Below, in pieces: positions 20,530-31,725 of a DNA stretch of 64,000 nt. A program made the translations under genes and the position numbers. The notes under the pieces are model-generated. The model was not told the DNA's origin, made no database searches, and saw nothing but the letters and a program-made list of their open reading frames with translations. The DNA lies in assembly GCA_033964015.1 (NCBI GenBank), contig CM066919.1:4864101-4928100 (forward strand). Direction: 5' to 3'. The stretch is from Scolanthus callimorphus. Taxonomy: Eukaryota > Cnidaria > Anthozoa > Actiniaria > Edwardsiidae. The first letter of the stretch is position 1, and every line of letters begins with the position of its first letter.

Positions 20530-21330
20530 TTCCTATACGCTGTACACTGTGAAAACATGGGAGATGGACGCGGAATAATGGCTCCTAGGTCGAGCTCTGG
20601 TTTTAGTTTTGCACAGGAGCGGAATTTCTGGCATTTGTTCGCCATTCGCCAGACGGAGTAGCTAGCACGTCCTTGGCATTTTGTTATCCCAATGACTTCT
20701 AACATCTCTAGCTGCATCGATGATGGGACTCACCTCTGCTCATACATCAGGAGTCCACGGGTTGCTCTCAAGTTTTCAGCCTCTGCCCCAGATAGATAGG
20801 TTTGAGAAATGGTAGGGATGACATAAGTGGAGGCCGTCTTGACTTGCAAATGGCGTCACAGTCCTGGGCTTCCCGGATTTAAGACGCTGCTCTGTTGCTA
20901 GTAGTGAGTCTAGTACCGACTCACTGTGTTTTTCGATCAATTATTGACGAGTATTACTGATTGTGGGGCACAAGACAGGGCCCTTGGACCTGCGGGCCAT
21001 CCAGAACACACAGAGGTAGCCTTGGATCAGGTCTGTATTTTAATAGTAGACGTATCATTGGTCTGTTTCTATGGTGAACGGCATCCCTGGACTGTAGTCA
21101 GAGAACTTGCCGCATTCCCATGTGGCGACTACTGCCAACATGTGGCGACTACTGCCAAAGCGAAAGCAATATGTCGGTTCCCGTTGCCATCTACTTGGTA
21201 GGACTGCTCCGAGCCCGTTTGGCATGTAGCAATGCTCCGTTTGTTCCGGGTCTTTTGTCTGCAAATGGGGAATGCAAAGGCCAGAGCGGCCTGAATTGAG
21301 CCAGTCCGACCTCGAGGATGGTGACGAGTA
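20530..21330 (-). mobile_element. Ty3/gypsy pol relic: RNase H, then integrase zinc domain
   Basis: On the minus strand, 21330 to about 21050 reads a decayed RNase H segment (HMLAVVATWECGKFSDY, then GMPFTIETD, compare the E-K-FxxYxxGxxFxxxTDHKPL block of gypsy elements). Further on, 20770-20530 reads PSSMQLEMLE and GITKCQGRASYSVW, the H2C2 region of gypsy integrases with its HEGH part deleted. Order and strand agree with a gypsy pol gene. Stops and deletions show it is dead. No LTRs were identified. Confidence 0.65.
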
Positions 21331-21882
21331 AGCCAGAATAATTTTGAATTTAAAGCTAGTTAGGTTTGTATTTACGTCTCCAAACAAAGCTAGTTTACGA
21401 AAGTGTAAAATAAAAACAAACCAAGTGCGTTCTAAGACTGTTATTTTATACTTTTTAATGTCCCTACTTTCTTTAATTGATTAAACTGAGCAGCGCTACA
21501 GTCCCCAACCCAAGGAAAACCCAACAAAGAAAAATGGTGAATTAACAAGATGGGTACCCTGTGGTATGTCAAAATAGCAATTTTCATGATAAAAATCAAC
21601 AAAAAAATATATTATCCAAACAAATGACATTTGTTTAAACATAAAACATATAGAAATGTATAAAAAGAACAGTCAAAATATACTTCCAGCATCGTTTTGC
21701 TTTTCTCAACGCGGGTACCTGTGGTAAATGCTCCATATTTTCATCGCCATGTTTCGGGATGTTCCACCGAAGGGATTTTTTGGGATTTTTAGTATGTTAC
21801 TAAGGTCCCTCAAGCCTTCATTTGTAGTGAAACAAATTCTTTTGCAATTAGTTTGACTGAAAATCATAGATTGACTGGACTA
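21327..21882. repeat. Dispersed repeat R2, copy 1
   Basis: From GCCAGAATAATTTTGAATTT to GATTGACTGGACTA this matches 39762-40322 along nearly its whole length and, in reverse, part of 36451-36640. It contains two GGGTACC(C)TGTGGTA words. In both plus-oriented copies a gypsy pol relic abuts the left side. Confidence 0.75.
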
Positions 21883-22019
21883 CTTGTCGACAAAACTATG
21901 GGCGCTCCAAACTTAACTGGATAGCGCAGTATAACCGTGACGTGCATGGAGTACGGGATATGTTCTAAACCTATCAGCACCAAGTCTCTTTCTGTTTACA
22001 CTTCGAGTCAGTCTCGTAC

Positions 22020-22176
22020 CCAGACGCTTTTCGTTTTTTTTAGGGCGCGCAGAGACTTGTGGGATAGTTTTAGCAGGGCGCGCAGGGAGTTGTGGGATAG
22101 TTTTAGCAGGGCGCGCAGGGAGCTGTGGGATAGTTTTAACAGGGCGCGCAGAGAGTATGGGATATTCGAAGAAAAA
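22020..22176. repeat. 33-bp in-frame tandem repeat
   Basis: About four copies of a 33-bp unit around GGGCGCGCAGGGAGTTGTGG and GATAGTTTTAGCA. On the plus strand one frame reads repeats of RARRELWDSFS without a stop for 80 codons. As the unit is a multiple of three, openness is expected once one unit is open, so I do not call a gene. Confidence 0.75.
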
Positions 22177-22284
22177 TAATATATAGATTTAGCCACTGGC
22201 TAAACGCGGAGCTCCCGGTTACATTTTTCTGTGTCAATAATGAGACAAAAAGTTTGCCATTGTACATAGGGAGACTTGCACCGT

Positions 22285-22640
22285 CATACCACGTGACCAT
22301 GCGATTGCCTCCAGCCCCCTTGCCGTTTAGACAATTTCACCCACATTTGGTTGTCTGAGTTCATCCTTTCCCGAGATATACCCTTTTTCTCCTATGATGA
22401 CGTCATCGATGACGTCATACCACGTGACCACGTAGTTGCATCCCTTTTGCCACTTAGACAACTTCACCCAAGTTTGGTTGTCTGAGGTTCATCCCTTCCC
22501 GAGATATATTCTTTTTCTCCTACGATGACGTCATACCACGTCACCAAGCATTTGCACCCCCCTTGCCACTAACACAACCTCCCCCCTCCCTCACCTATGT
22601 TTAGTTGTCTGAACTTTATCCCTTCCTGAGTTATGAAACG
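22285..22640. repeat. Three tandem units of ~116-131 bp (CATACCACGTGACCA)
   Basis: CATACCACGTGACCA starts at 22285, 22416 and, with one change, 22532. Each unit continues through GACAACTTCACCCA, GGTTGTCTGA, ATCCCTTCCCGAGATATA and TTTTTCTCCTA. The same words appear in the centre of the inner foldback element near 30500, so this tract probably belongs to that family. Confidence 0.75.
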
Positions 22641-22784
22641 GAGAAGGATCTTGGTTTACCTGTGGTGGGGCAGGCACGCACGGACGCGCCAGCGATACCA
22701 TAATGGGAATACCGCTGAACCATGAAAAATGAAGTCGATCGCTATACCTGAGTTCTACTTTGAGCTATTGTATTCTTCCTACGC

Positions 22785-22850
22785 GATACCTATGGTGCTC
22801 CGCTCTGCGGCCTTCGGCCGCAAAGGAGCTCCGCTAATATCGAACAGTCC
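22785..22850. mobile_element. Fragment of the 29842-type foldback element
   Basis: GCGATACCTATGGTGCTCCG, then GCGGCCTTCGGCCGC and GGAGCTCCGCTAA match the inner arms at about 30410-30470 and 31300-31350. The central GCGGCCTTCGGCCGC is itself a hairpin. Confidence 0.65.
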
Positions 22851-23178
22851 ATTGCGCGCCGTGTGATACTCATTCCCAGTCCCTACGCCTTCAAAACAAT
22901 TTTCACAGATAAATCACCTCCTATCAAGAGACGGCAAAAAATAACGTCTGGGTAGGAGACTGACTTCGAGTGGTAAAAAGCTCGAGCAAGACTCTGTTCG
23001 TCTGCTAGGACTCTGTTCGTCTGCTAGGCATTGACATTGACTCCACTCTTACTTTCAAAGACCATGTACAGGGGCGGAGGCCAAGTTGAAACCTTGCTCT
23101 TGCAAATGCAGTAAATGTATGGGGAAATCTATCGAAAAAGGGGGCCCCGGGCCACCTGAGCCCCGCTTGTGATGATCC

Positions 23179-23391
23179 CTAGCTTGTGTATAAGGTGGTG
23201 AAATTCAGGTATTGATCTGCGTGGGTCGGTTTTCTGTAAATCCCAGTGTCCAGGTATGCGTCATCCTTGATCACCACTAGACAATCCAAGAACGCGATTT
23301 TTTCGTCTACACACGGTTCCTGGGTAAACCTGATATTCGGGTCTTTGTTGTCGATGAACTGGAAGAAATCCTCCCCTTCCGTGTTGTTCAA
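23179..23391 (-). mobile_element. Penelope-like retroelement fragment
   Basis: The minus strand reads FIDNKDPNIRFTQE, KIAFLDCLVVIKDD and TGIYRKPTHADQYLNF. The FLDxxV...YRKPTHxDxYL pattern is the C-terminal part of Penelope-like reverse transcriptases. Only about 70 codons remain, directly downstream of the zinc-finger gene on the same strand. Confidence 0.75.
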
Positions 23392-23426
23392 AATAACAAA
23401 GGTGACGTCAACATAAATAATGCACT

Positions 23427-26389
23427 TTAGGTAACAAGATCATTGAACACATCTTCGTTCGTCAAATCTACGGGTAAATGTAACCCATCCCACCAGTCCA
23501 GAGGAGGCAAGACATTGGACAGTTCCAGGTCATCAACTGTATCATTTACAAGTATAGTAGGGTCTGGTTCATTTGTCTGGTTTGGTTTATCAGAAGACTT
23601 TGAACTTGGTTTATCAGTAGCAGCAGACTTTAGACCTGATCTCTCAGTAGCAATAGACGTTAATTGACCTGGTTTATGAGTAGCTGTAGACGTTTGGGCT
23701 GGTTTATTAGTAGTAGTAGACGTTTGAGCTGGTTACCACTTGCAGCAGACTTTGGACCTGTTTGCTTGCTAGCAGTAGACGTCTGAGCTGGTTTATTAGT
23801 AGCAGTAGACTTTTGGGTTGGTTTATGAGTAGCTGTAGTCTTTTGAGCTGGTTTGTCACTAAGTTCACTAGCAGCAGGCTTTGGACCTGTTTGCTTGCTA
23901 GCAGTAGACGTCTGAGCTGGTTTATTAGTAGCAGTAGACTTTTGGGTTGGTTTATGAGTAGCTGTAGTCTTTTGAGCTGGTTTGTCACTAAGTTCACTAG
24001 CAGCAGACTTTGGACCTGTTTGCTTGGTAGCAGTAGACATTGGGCCTAGTTTATCAGTAACAGCAGACTGTGGACTTGTTCCTATGTGTACTGCTTTCAC
24101 ATGAAGCACCATGCCAGTTCGATGAACAAATCTTTTACTGCAGTGTCTGCACGCGAAGGCCGCTTGTAATTGTGGTGCCTCCTCTAAATCGTTGCTTTTA
24201 ATGCGAACACGGCCCGTAGAAGCATCATCTGCAGCGTGTAGATGCACTGCATTATCATGAAGCCGCAAGGCCGTGCGATGTGTAAACCTTCGTGCGCACT
24301 TTTTGCATCTATAGAGCTTTACGTCAACACCAGGTCCACTTTCCACAACCTCTGATGGAGTGTCCTCTTGGGGGCAGTTCCTCCATACTTACGGCTGAAG
24401 TCTCGGTAATGCCTGTCTTATTCGGGTGCACTGCACTCGCATGAAGCTTCAAAGCTGTTTGATGTAAAAATCCCTGATTGCAAATCCACATGTATAACAT
24501 CTCTCTTCTTTGTGTGCTTTCTGGTGACTAGTTAAGTAACCGATATGGCGGAACGCCTTCTCGCAGCCGCTACATTGTATGGTTTCACCTGCGGATGTAC
24601 ACGGCGAAGATGTCGAACCAAAGCAGCTCTTGAAATAAAAACTTTAGCGCAATGTTCACAGCGCGTGTCCTTCTTTACTTTACAGAGCTTATAAACGTGC
24701 CTCTTTACTCCTTAAAACCAGGGAGACATTTCCCACAACTCTCACAAGAATATTATATTCTTTGTGAAAATTCTGAAGGTGCGCCATCGCGCCTGATTTG
24801 GATTTAAACCGTGCGCCACAAAAATCACAGGATAATGGCTGTGTGGTCCAGTGTACCTCCATGTGAATGTTTAAGAGACTACGCGCGCTAAAGTACCCTT
24901 TACAGTGTTTGCATTGATAAGGAGTTGGAATATGATGCTTTCGATGTTTATTTAACGCTTCTTCACTTGAAAACCCTTCGTGCAATTAGGACACTTGTAG
25001 GGCTTTGCAATCTATGATGCGTAGGAGTCTGGTTGTGCTGCTCCAATAACCAAGAAAATCGGAAGTTTACTTTACAGTCAGAACACGAGTACTTTCTCAC
25101 TTTATGTTGCGTGCGTATATGCACGGACAAGTTAAATCTGACGTTGAACGTTTCTCCGCATTCTTTGCAGGTGTGCACCTCCTTGCTGAGAGTGTCCTGT
25201 TCATGCGCTCTCTGACTACTAGGATTACGAAGTACACCTTTGTCATTCTGATCAGTCCTAAGGTGAGTTATACGATGTTTGGGCTATATTTCTAACTTGC
25301 TTACCGCATAGCTGGCAAATTGACAAGCCACAGCGGTGCCTGTTAGATGCCAAGGGTTTTAAACGTCCTTTTACATTTCTCACAGTGCGTTACTTTGGTG
25401 CACCAGTTCTTCTTCAGGTGGGTATTTAAATGGGAACCTCTTTTGAAAGTTTTACCGCAACGCTTACACGTTTTGGGTCTGGTACCACAAATGTGGTTTT
25501 GTAGATGCCAAGGGGTTGTAAAAGTCCTGTTACACTTCTCACAGTGCGTTCCTTGGGTACACTTGATGTTCCTGAGATGGGCATTTAAACGGGCCCCTTT
25601 TTCGAAGGTTTTACCGCAACGCTCACACGTTCTAGGACTGGCATCACAGCTGTGCCTCTCTAGATGCCAAGGGGTTCTAAAAGTTCTTTTACATTTCTCA
25701 CAGTGCGTTACTCGGGTGCACCAGTTCTTCTTCAGGTGGACTCTAAAATTGGAACCGCTTTTGAAGGTTTTACCGCAACGCTCACACGTTCTAGGACTGG
25801 CATCACAGCTATGCCTGTCGAGATGCCAAGGGGTTTTAAAAGTTCTTTTGCATTTCTCACAGTGTGTTGTTCGGGTGCACCAGTTCTTCTTCAGGTGGGC
25901 TCTAAAATTGGAACCGCTTTGAAGGTTTTACCGCACCGCTCACACATTTTAAGTCTGGCGCCACAACTGTGGTTTTCTAGATTCCAAGGGCTTGTAAAAG
26001 TCTTTTCCACTTTTCACAGTGTGTTACTGGGTGCAAAAGTTCTTCTTCAGGTGGACATTTAAACTGGAACCACTTTGAAAGTTTACCACAAAGATTACAT
26101 GTTTTAGGTCTGGCATCTTTATTTTCTGCACGAGAAGGTTGCGTTGTGCTATGAATAAGATTATGTTGCCTCAGATGAACAATCGAACTAAAGCACTTTT
26201 GACATTCACTGCAGTAAAGGGTTTCTTTGTGTCGTTTTAAAAGGATTCTCTTCTTAAAGTATATACCACAAGATTCACATGATGACGAGTATCTGAGGTC
26301 TGCCCAAATATATATGCATTATGGAGTAGCGAATACGAGGAGCTGGAACCCTTTGGACACAAGAAACTGCACGAAACCAACGGAGAATC
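23427..26389 (-). CDS. Zinc-finger gene, long exon 2
   Basis: The acceptor is CTTATTTCAG at 26390-26391; the stop is TAA at 23427-23429 after NEDVFNDLVT. Open pieces are 24346 down to about 23710, 24985-24689 and 25178-24963; frames change between them (for example in CTAATTGCACGAAGGGTTTTC near 24975). Downstream, the last residues are rich in Asp, Leu and Trp, as in activation segments, but that is inference. Confidence 0.6.
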
Positions 26390-27081
26390 CTGAAATAAGA
26401 AAAGAAAAATATTTTATTATGGGCATGCTAGGAATTATGGGCCCTTAATCCTCATAGGGCAGTAGCATTTAAAATCTGCACAATATATCGACTAGTTAAC
26501 CACTTAGAAGAGGGAGAAGAAGATTATATTTATGGCTTATCAACCAACTGTGAGGTCTGTACATATATCTTATTAGACATTTTAATGTACAATATTGCTC
26601 AATATTTTGTCGAGCCCGTCTTCGGGCGAGACAAAATACAAAGACGAGAAAAAATGTTCAGAAATATTGTACATTAAAATGTCTAATAAGTTGTTTATTA
26701 TCCGACATTTTGTTTTCCGCTGTTTGAATTGGGAATGGACGGACTTAGTGAAAATAGTTTGGAAGTGTACAATATCTTGGGATATTTGTACTCGCCCCAG
26801 TCTCACTCCTGCAATATTTGTTCTCCTCTCGTTGCAGTTCGATAATGAAGACAAATTTCAGCCTGTGGTCTTTTTGTACAGACCAAGCTGCACTCTGTAC
26901 AGACCGAGCAAATGCACTTCGGCATCCGTGCATTATCTGAGGGCCCTGTAAAAGGGAGGACTTTACTTACACTCATAGCACACAAAGGGTGGTGTAAATG
27001 GTGATGCTCCCCCATTGATTTGTCAATGTATAAGATATCAAGTCCACAGGTGCAACTCTCACTGTTTTGTCGTAATGTCAT
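23427..27081 (-). CDS. Multi-finger C2H2/C2HC zinc-finger protein gene
   Basis: Zinc-finger proteins of this build usually bind DNA in the nucleus; the target is unknown. Exon 1 (26971-27081) encodes MTLRQNSESCTCG and on to HPLCAMS. A 581-bp intron follows, then a long exon (23427-26389) that begins DSPLVSCSF and holds well over ten fingers. First come single fingers (SCESCGIYFKKRILLKRH, YCSECQKCF), then a tandem array of a 53-residue two-finger unit (CERCGKTF with TRVTHCEKCKRTFKTPWH). More classical fingers follow (CKECGETF, CKHCKGYF, CDFCGARF, CRHCSKRF), then a Thr/Lys/Pro linker of 43-residue repeats and an acidic end (TVDDLELSNVLPPLDWWDG). At least seven single-base frame breaks are visible, several in short homopolymers. 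It is either an unpolished assembly or a decaying gene. Confidence 0.65.
23690..24060. repeat. 129-bp coding tandem repeat (Thr/Lys/Pro linker)
   Basis: Two nearly identical units and parts of others encode SKQTGPKSAASELSDKPAQK followed by TTATHKPTQKSTATNKPAQ. A shorter subrepeat of KPxQxSTAT underlies it. A partly deleted third unit causes the local frame break near 23740. Confidence 0.8.
25400..26080. repeat. ~159-bp coding tandem repeat, two zinc fingers per unit
   Basis: The minus-strand word GGTAAAACCTTCAAAAG recurs with a spacing of 158-159 bp (near 25449, 25608, 25767 and 25925). Finger one is C-x2-C-x12-H-x5-C. Finger two, C-x2-C-x12-H, is followed by S-C or I-C instead of the usual His spacing. 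The last full unit has lost one base. Confidence 0.8.
26569..26690. repeat. 122-bp perfect foldback in intron 1 of the zinc-finger gene
   Basis: CTTATTAGACATTTTAATGT and eight further bases at 26569-26596 are the exact inverse of 26663-26690. A second stem inside pairs TTTTGTC and GCCCG with CGGGC and GACAAAA around a TCTT loop. The arms are identical, so it is young or conserved. Confidence 0.85.
26971..27081 (-). CDS. Zinc-finger gene, candidate exon 1
   Basis: ATG at 27081, 37 codons, donor AGT|GTAAGTAAAG. It carries a Cys-x-Cys (SCTCG) and a His-rich run (GEHHHLHHPLC). Phase 0 fits exon 2. The start could be further upstream, but stops and a transposon at 27139 make that unlikely. Confidence 0.5.
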
Positions 27082-27138
27082 GGCTATCTTCTTTTTAGAC
27101 ACTGTATTCCTGGAATGTAGGAGTAAAAATAAACATAT

Positions 27139-27377
27139 ATGGAAAGACATTCTCGAACCCAGAGCTCCCCGGCTCGTCACCTCGTGGGGGAAGCTCTGGC
27201 GACAGCCATTGCCGCATGCGCGAGATTTGATACAGAGCCCCTGAGAGAAATAGCTTTCTGCGCATGCCCCAAACGTTCAAAACCAGCCAATCAGCAAAGA
27301 TCCTCAAATGGATGTCCCCAGAGCCTCCCCGCGAGCAGACGAGCTGGGGAGCTCTGGGTACAAGAATGATGGAAAGA
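27139..27377. mobile_element. 221-bp Mutator-like MITE, 9-bp TSD
   Basis: The element 27148-27368 starts CATTCTCGAACCCAGAGC and ends with the inverse of CATTCTTGTACCCAGAGC. ATGGAAAGA lies on both sides (27139-27147, 27369-27377). A 9-bp duplication is the Mutator-like signature. It sits just upstream of the zinc-finger start. A second copy at 55105 is interrupted by another element. Confidence 0.85.
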
Positions 27378-27499
27378 AGGCTTTACCGGACACAGAATTC
27401 GGTCAAAAAATTGTTCAAAAATTGAACTATATAATTGTAAGTTACTTACCAATGTCCATTACTCATTAGCCTTAACATTTTTCATGAAAAGATGATAGC

Positions 27500-27728
27500 T
27501 TAGGGGCCAGCCATTTAACTTTTGAGGGGGGGGGGGGGGCTTTTTTGTCAGTGCAAGATTTTTTTTTATACCTCTGTTATGCGGTGAGAATTTATTCCCA
27601 AATAAAAAAGGAGGGTTTTAGTCACCATTTTGCTGTGCAGGAAATTTTTTCTGCCCTTCGTGCCGTGCAGGAAATTTAAAAAAAAAAAGCCCCCCCCCCT
27701 CCCCCAAGAGATAAATGGTCGGCCCTTA
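27500..27728. mobile_element. PIF/Harbinger-type MITE, TSD TTA, with poly-G/poly-C
   Basis: The element 27503-27725 has ends GGGGCCAGCCATTTAACTTT and the inverse of GGGCCGACCATTTATCTC, flanked by TTA on both sides. A G-run lies inside the left arm and a C-run inside the right, so the runs pair with each other. The TWA duplication and GGG tip fit PIF/Harbinger. Confidence 0.75.
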
Positions 27729-28190
27729 GAGAGATTGACACAAAACGTGTTGAGAAAACAGTGTGGACACTTTTTAAACAACAAACCACACACACAGCAA
27801 ACAATTTTGTTTATATTTCACACAAAATGACTAGTGCCCCTGAGTTTTCACTTTCACTTGTCCTAAAGCATTTCTTACATGGGGGTGGGGGTGGGGGGTC
27901 AAAGGCCTAGGAAATTCCAGAGGGGTGGGGGGTCAAAGGAGATAAAGAAATTTCCAGATGGTTTGCAAACCGCATTTCTTGTACCAAGTCGGAAACACGC
28001 TCAGTTTTGCGTGAATGTTTGTTTTTCGGTGAAAAGACATTGTTCATGCTTTCTACAATTAAATTAATCACATCTAAATTATAGTAAAATTAATTTCTGA
28101 AGCGAAACTGCTATTAAAGAAGCATTTTTGTTGTCTATTCTCTGTGCAAAATTAATCGAAGGGACAACCTCCCAGCCAGTAAAAACAGGT

Positions 28191-28666
28191 TCCAGTGTAA
28201 GAACTCACAAGCTGCGTCACAAAAGCTTTCTTTGTTTGGTAGAACGAAGGTTGAACCAATCATGATTAAATAGTAGAGCGGATTTCAGATGACTGTTGTG
28301 AGTAACTCGCAATTACTTTGTAATTACTCCTATAGACCTTTTTCAAAAATGGCGGAAAGTATGGAAACGAGGCTGGAAAACGAGGCCCAGGGAAGCCGTA
28401 GCTGGCGAATGGAGACCGAAAAACCGTTTAATGTCTAGTGTTTTCTGATTTCTTTTCTTATCTGTCCCTATTCACCAGCTAAGGCTTCCCTAGACAGCTG
28501 CCATGTATGCTCATATTTCCAGCCTTGTTTCCATGCAACTTTCCGCCATTTTTGAAAAAGGTTGACTATAGGTTTTATACTTTGCGATGGTTTCACTACA
28601 GTCATATGAAAACCGCTAACTAAACACAAAGGTGTCCTCAGGGAATTGAAGGGTTCTTACACTGGA
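28191..28666. mobile_element. Possible outer element with TCCAGTGTAAGAAC ends
   Basis: TCCAGTGTAAGAACTC at the left pairs with the inverse of TCCAGTGTAAGAACCC at the right. It contains the element at 28331-28571. No duplication is apparent. Confidence 0.45.
28331..28571. mobile_element. MITE with ~55-bp TIRs (CAAAAATGGCGG)
   Basis: CCTTTTTCAAAAATGGCGG and AGTATGGAAACGAGGCTGG pair with the right side (CCAGCCTTGTTTCCATGC, CCGCCATTTTTGAAAAAGG). CTATAG lies at both ends, consistent with a TA-type duplication. It appears nested in 28191-28666. Confidence 0.7.
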
Positions 28667-29929
28667 GATGACCCAAATAACATATGTGACCCAGCAGGCG
28701 AAAACGTACCTAACGCTTAAACGTTTAATCTTCAAAACGTTTGTGATCGTTTATGGCCGTTTGAACGATCTGGTAAAACGTTCATGACTCTAGAAAAACG
28801 TTTGCCAGATTCCACAGATCGTTCAAGCGTTTTCTAAATCGTTCAAACGATCTGTAAACCGTTAAAACATTTTGCAAAACGTTTAAACGTTTTAATGAAT
28901 CGTTCAAAGATTTTTAGAACGTTTGAACGTTAACTCAAATCGTTCAAACGTTTTGGCAAATCGTTTTATGTTTCAAAGATCGTTCAGTGTTTTCTACCTT
29001 GAAATCGTATCATCCGAATCGTCAGCCGAGCTCTCGGAGCAAGACAACGCTTTCTATTTAAAGCGCCAAACTCACTGCGTTGTATTTATTTGAAGCACGC
29101 GAAAATTGGCGAGGCAAATGTAAATTTGTTCTTCAGCGCGCGATAAAAGGCAAAGCTAATTGAGCCATCAAAAAGTCCTCGCGATGTTACGCCACTAAAT
29201 ACAACGCATGCCTTTTTCTGTCTTGTGTTTCTACTTTTATTGAAGATTATTGATTGCACAAATTCTTATTTGTCTTAAAATGTTTGGAAAAACTTTGCTT
29301 TTCTAAAGTCTCTGACCGCGCGAACCACTTGATTAATTACTTGGGAAAAACATCGGCTACACGGGACTCAACTTCTCTGCATGTCTCAGGTAATTTAAAT
29401 TAGCGACAAAAGAAGAAAACAAAAGAAAGTGAGACATTTTTGCATTTGAATTTGTAATTAGCGTGACCTTCGCTTGTTGGATCGACAAATGCAACCATGT
29501 TCAACACGGAGCGGGTCAAACTACTCAGTTATGATGTTTTAAAATTGCTAATTCCTGCAAGGGAAATCCAAAAAAGCATTTGCAAAGATAATATCAAAGA
29601 TTAGAATCAGATGAAAGATTTTACACTCCAGTCAATACCTTTTCCCGGCGTTGCGGAGATGAGTGCGTGATCTCGTGTCAGGTGAGTTTGTTTACTTTTT
29701 CTTGCAAGCCGTTCAAACATTTCCGCGTAGATCATTTATTCATTTACCAAAATGTGCGTGGCAGTCGCGTTGTCAACATCGACTTTGATTTAAAGAGCTT
29801 TGTAAAACGTACATTCGACGTATGCCCGAGGCCTATTACTACGGTGGCCCTGAAGGGCCATCCTCTTTTTTTTGTAAATCCTCATACTTTTTCTCAAACT
29901 CTGTTTATTAGGTTGACTTTTTTCAAACT

Positions 29930-30395
29930 TCGACTTTTTTCCCAAACTTCGACTTTAATTTTCATAAACTTTAACTTTTATTTACAAACTTTAACTTTTT
30001 TTTACAAACTTCAACTTTTTTTCACAAACTTCGACTTTTTCACAAACTTCGACTTTTTTCAAAAACGTCGACTTTTCACAAACTTTAACTGTTTTTTACA
30101 AACTTCGACTTTTTCACAAACTTCGACTTTTTTTCGGCAAACTTCAATTTTTTCACAAACTTCGACTTTTTTTCAAAAACTTCGACTTTTTTCACAAACG
30201 TCGACTTTCACAAACTTTACTGTTTTTTACAAACTTCGACTTTTTTTCGGCAAACTTCAACTTTTTTTCACAACTTCGACTTTTTTCACAAACTTTAACT
30301 TTTTTTACAAACTTTAACTTTTTTTACAAAGTTCGACTTTTTACAAACTTCATCTTTTTCACCAACTTCAACTTTTTTTTACAAACTTCACCTTT
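29930..30395. repeat. Left-arm array of ACAAACTTCGACTTTTTTC units
   Basis: About 24 units of 17-20 bp, C/T-rich on the plus strand. The long open frame across it is a product of the repeat, not a gene. Confidence 0.85.
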
Positions 30396-31359
30396 TTTTA
30401 GCGGAGCTCCTTAGCGGCCGAAGGCCGCAGGGCGGAGCACCATACGTATCGCAGGAAGATAGGAGGAGGAGGAGAAGTTGTGCTAGTGGCAAGGGGGTTG
30501 CAACTGAATGGTCACGTGGTATGACGTCATCGAAGACCACGGGCCATGAAAAATGAAGTCGATCGTATACCTGAGTTCTACTTAGCTATTGCTCAGGGAA
30601 CTTAAGGCACGGGTCTAACAGCAAAAATGCTAACAAATACTATCAAAAATTCTGCAAGGAAGAGAAAATATCTAGCACAAACAGTTATTCGTTAAGGTTG
30701 TTCCTCAAGTTGGGACAGTTCTTTTGAAATGTTTTGTAACCATGGTAACCGATTGCGTTACCCGGCAGAGCGTGACAAAGGCCTTATTTTCTTTGAAGCC
30801 ACGGGAGGCATGGTAAATCAGTTTGGCCCTTTTTCGAAATTGGTTTATAATGTTGACTATCGGGTGTAAAATACAATTCAAATGAAGATGGCTGTCCATG
30901 TTATTCTGATTTTGAGATAATGAGAAGTATCAAATTACATACCAGTAAAAACATGATGTAAATAACATTTCCAGCCATCCTGATTTGATTATTGTGTACC
31001 ACTATGCTCTTCTAATATCACCAAAAAGAATACGAAATAATATTCGTCTTCCTACCCTCCGAAGAGGTTTATACAAAAATATATTTCAAGGTCAGAGGTT
31101 ATGAGATTTGTTGCTATGGAGACCAAATATCGTTAAGGGGGTTCAGAATGTCAAATGCAATTTATATTCAACAACTTCCATAAGCATATATAAAAACAAT
31201 ATAGAGATAGACCACCCCCCCCCCTATGTTTTTCGTGCACCATATTGGATTTGCTTTGGACCCATGCCTTAAGTACCCTGAGTGTATTCTTCGATCTGCG
31301 ATACCTATGGTGCTCCGCTCCGCGGCCTTAGGCCGCTAAGGTGCTCCGCTAAAAAAAGT

Positions 31360-31725
31360 TGAAGTTTGTAAAATAAGTTGAAGTTTGTAAAAAAATGTTG
31401 AAGGTGGTGAAAAAAAGTTGTAGTTGATGAAAAAAAGTCGAAGTTTCTGAAAAAAGTCGAAGTTTGTGAAAAAAAAGTCGAATTGTGAAAAAAAGTCGAA
31501 GTTTGTGAAAAAAGTCGAAGTTTGTAAAAAAATTAAAGTTTGTGAAAAAAGTCGAAGTTGGTGAAAAAAAGTTTGAAGTTGGTGAAAATAAGTTGAAGTT
31601 TGTGAAAAAAAAGTCGAAGTTTGTGAAAAAAGTCGAAGTTTGTGAAAAAAAGTCGAAGTTTGTAAAAGAAATTAAAGTTTGTGAAAAAAGTCGAAGTTTG
31701 TGAAAAAAAGGTGAAGTTTGAAAAA
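31360..31725. repeat. Right-arm array, inverted relative to 29930-30395
   Basis: About 19 units of GAAAAAAGTCGAAGTTTGT, the inverse of the left-arm units. Unit number and order differ between arms, so each arm has gained and lost units on its own. Confidence 0.85.

Noticed and set aside
25347..25922. Plus-strand frame of 191 codons
   Set aside because: Antisense shadow of the repeated zinc-finger units on the minus strand.
29667..30317. Open plus-strand frame of 216 codons rich in Phe and Thr
   Set aside because: It runs through the tandem array of ACTTCGACTTTTTTC units in the foldback arm; the composition follows from the repeat.
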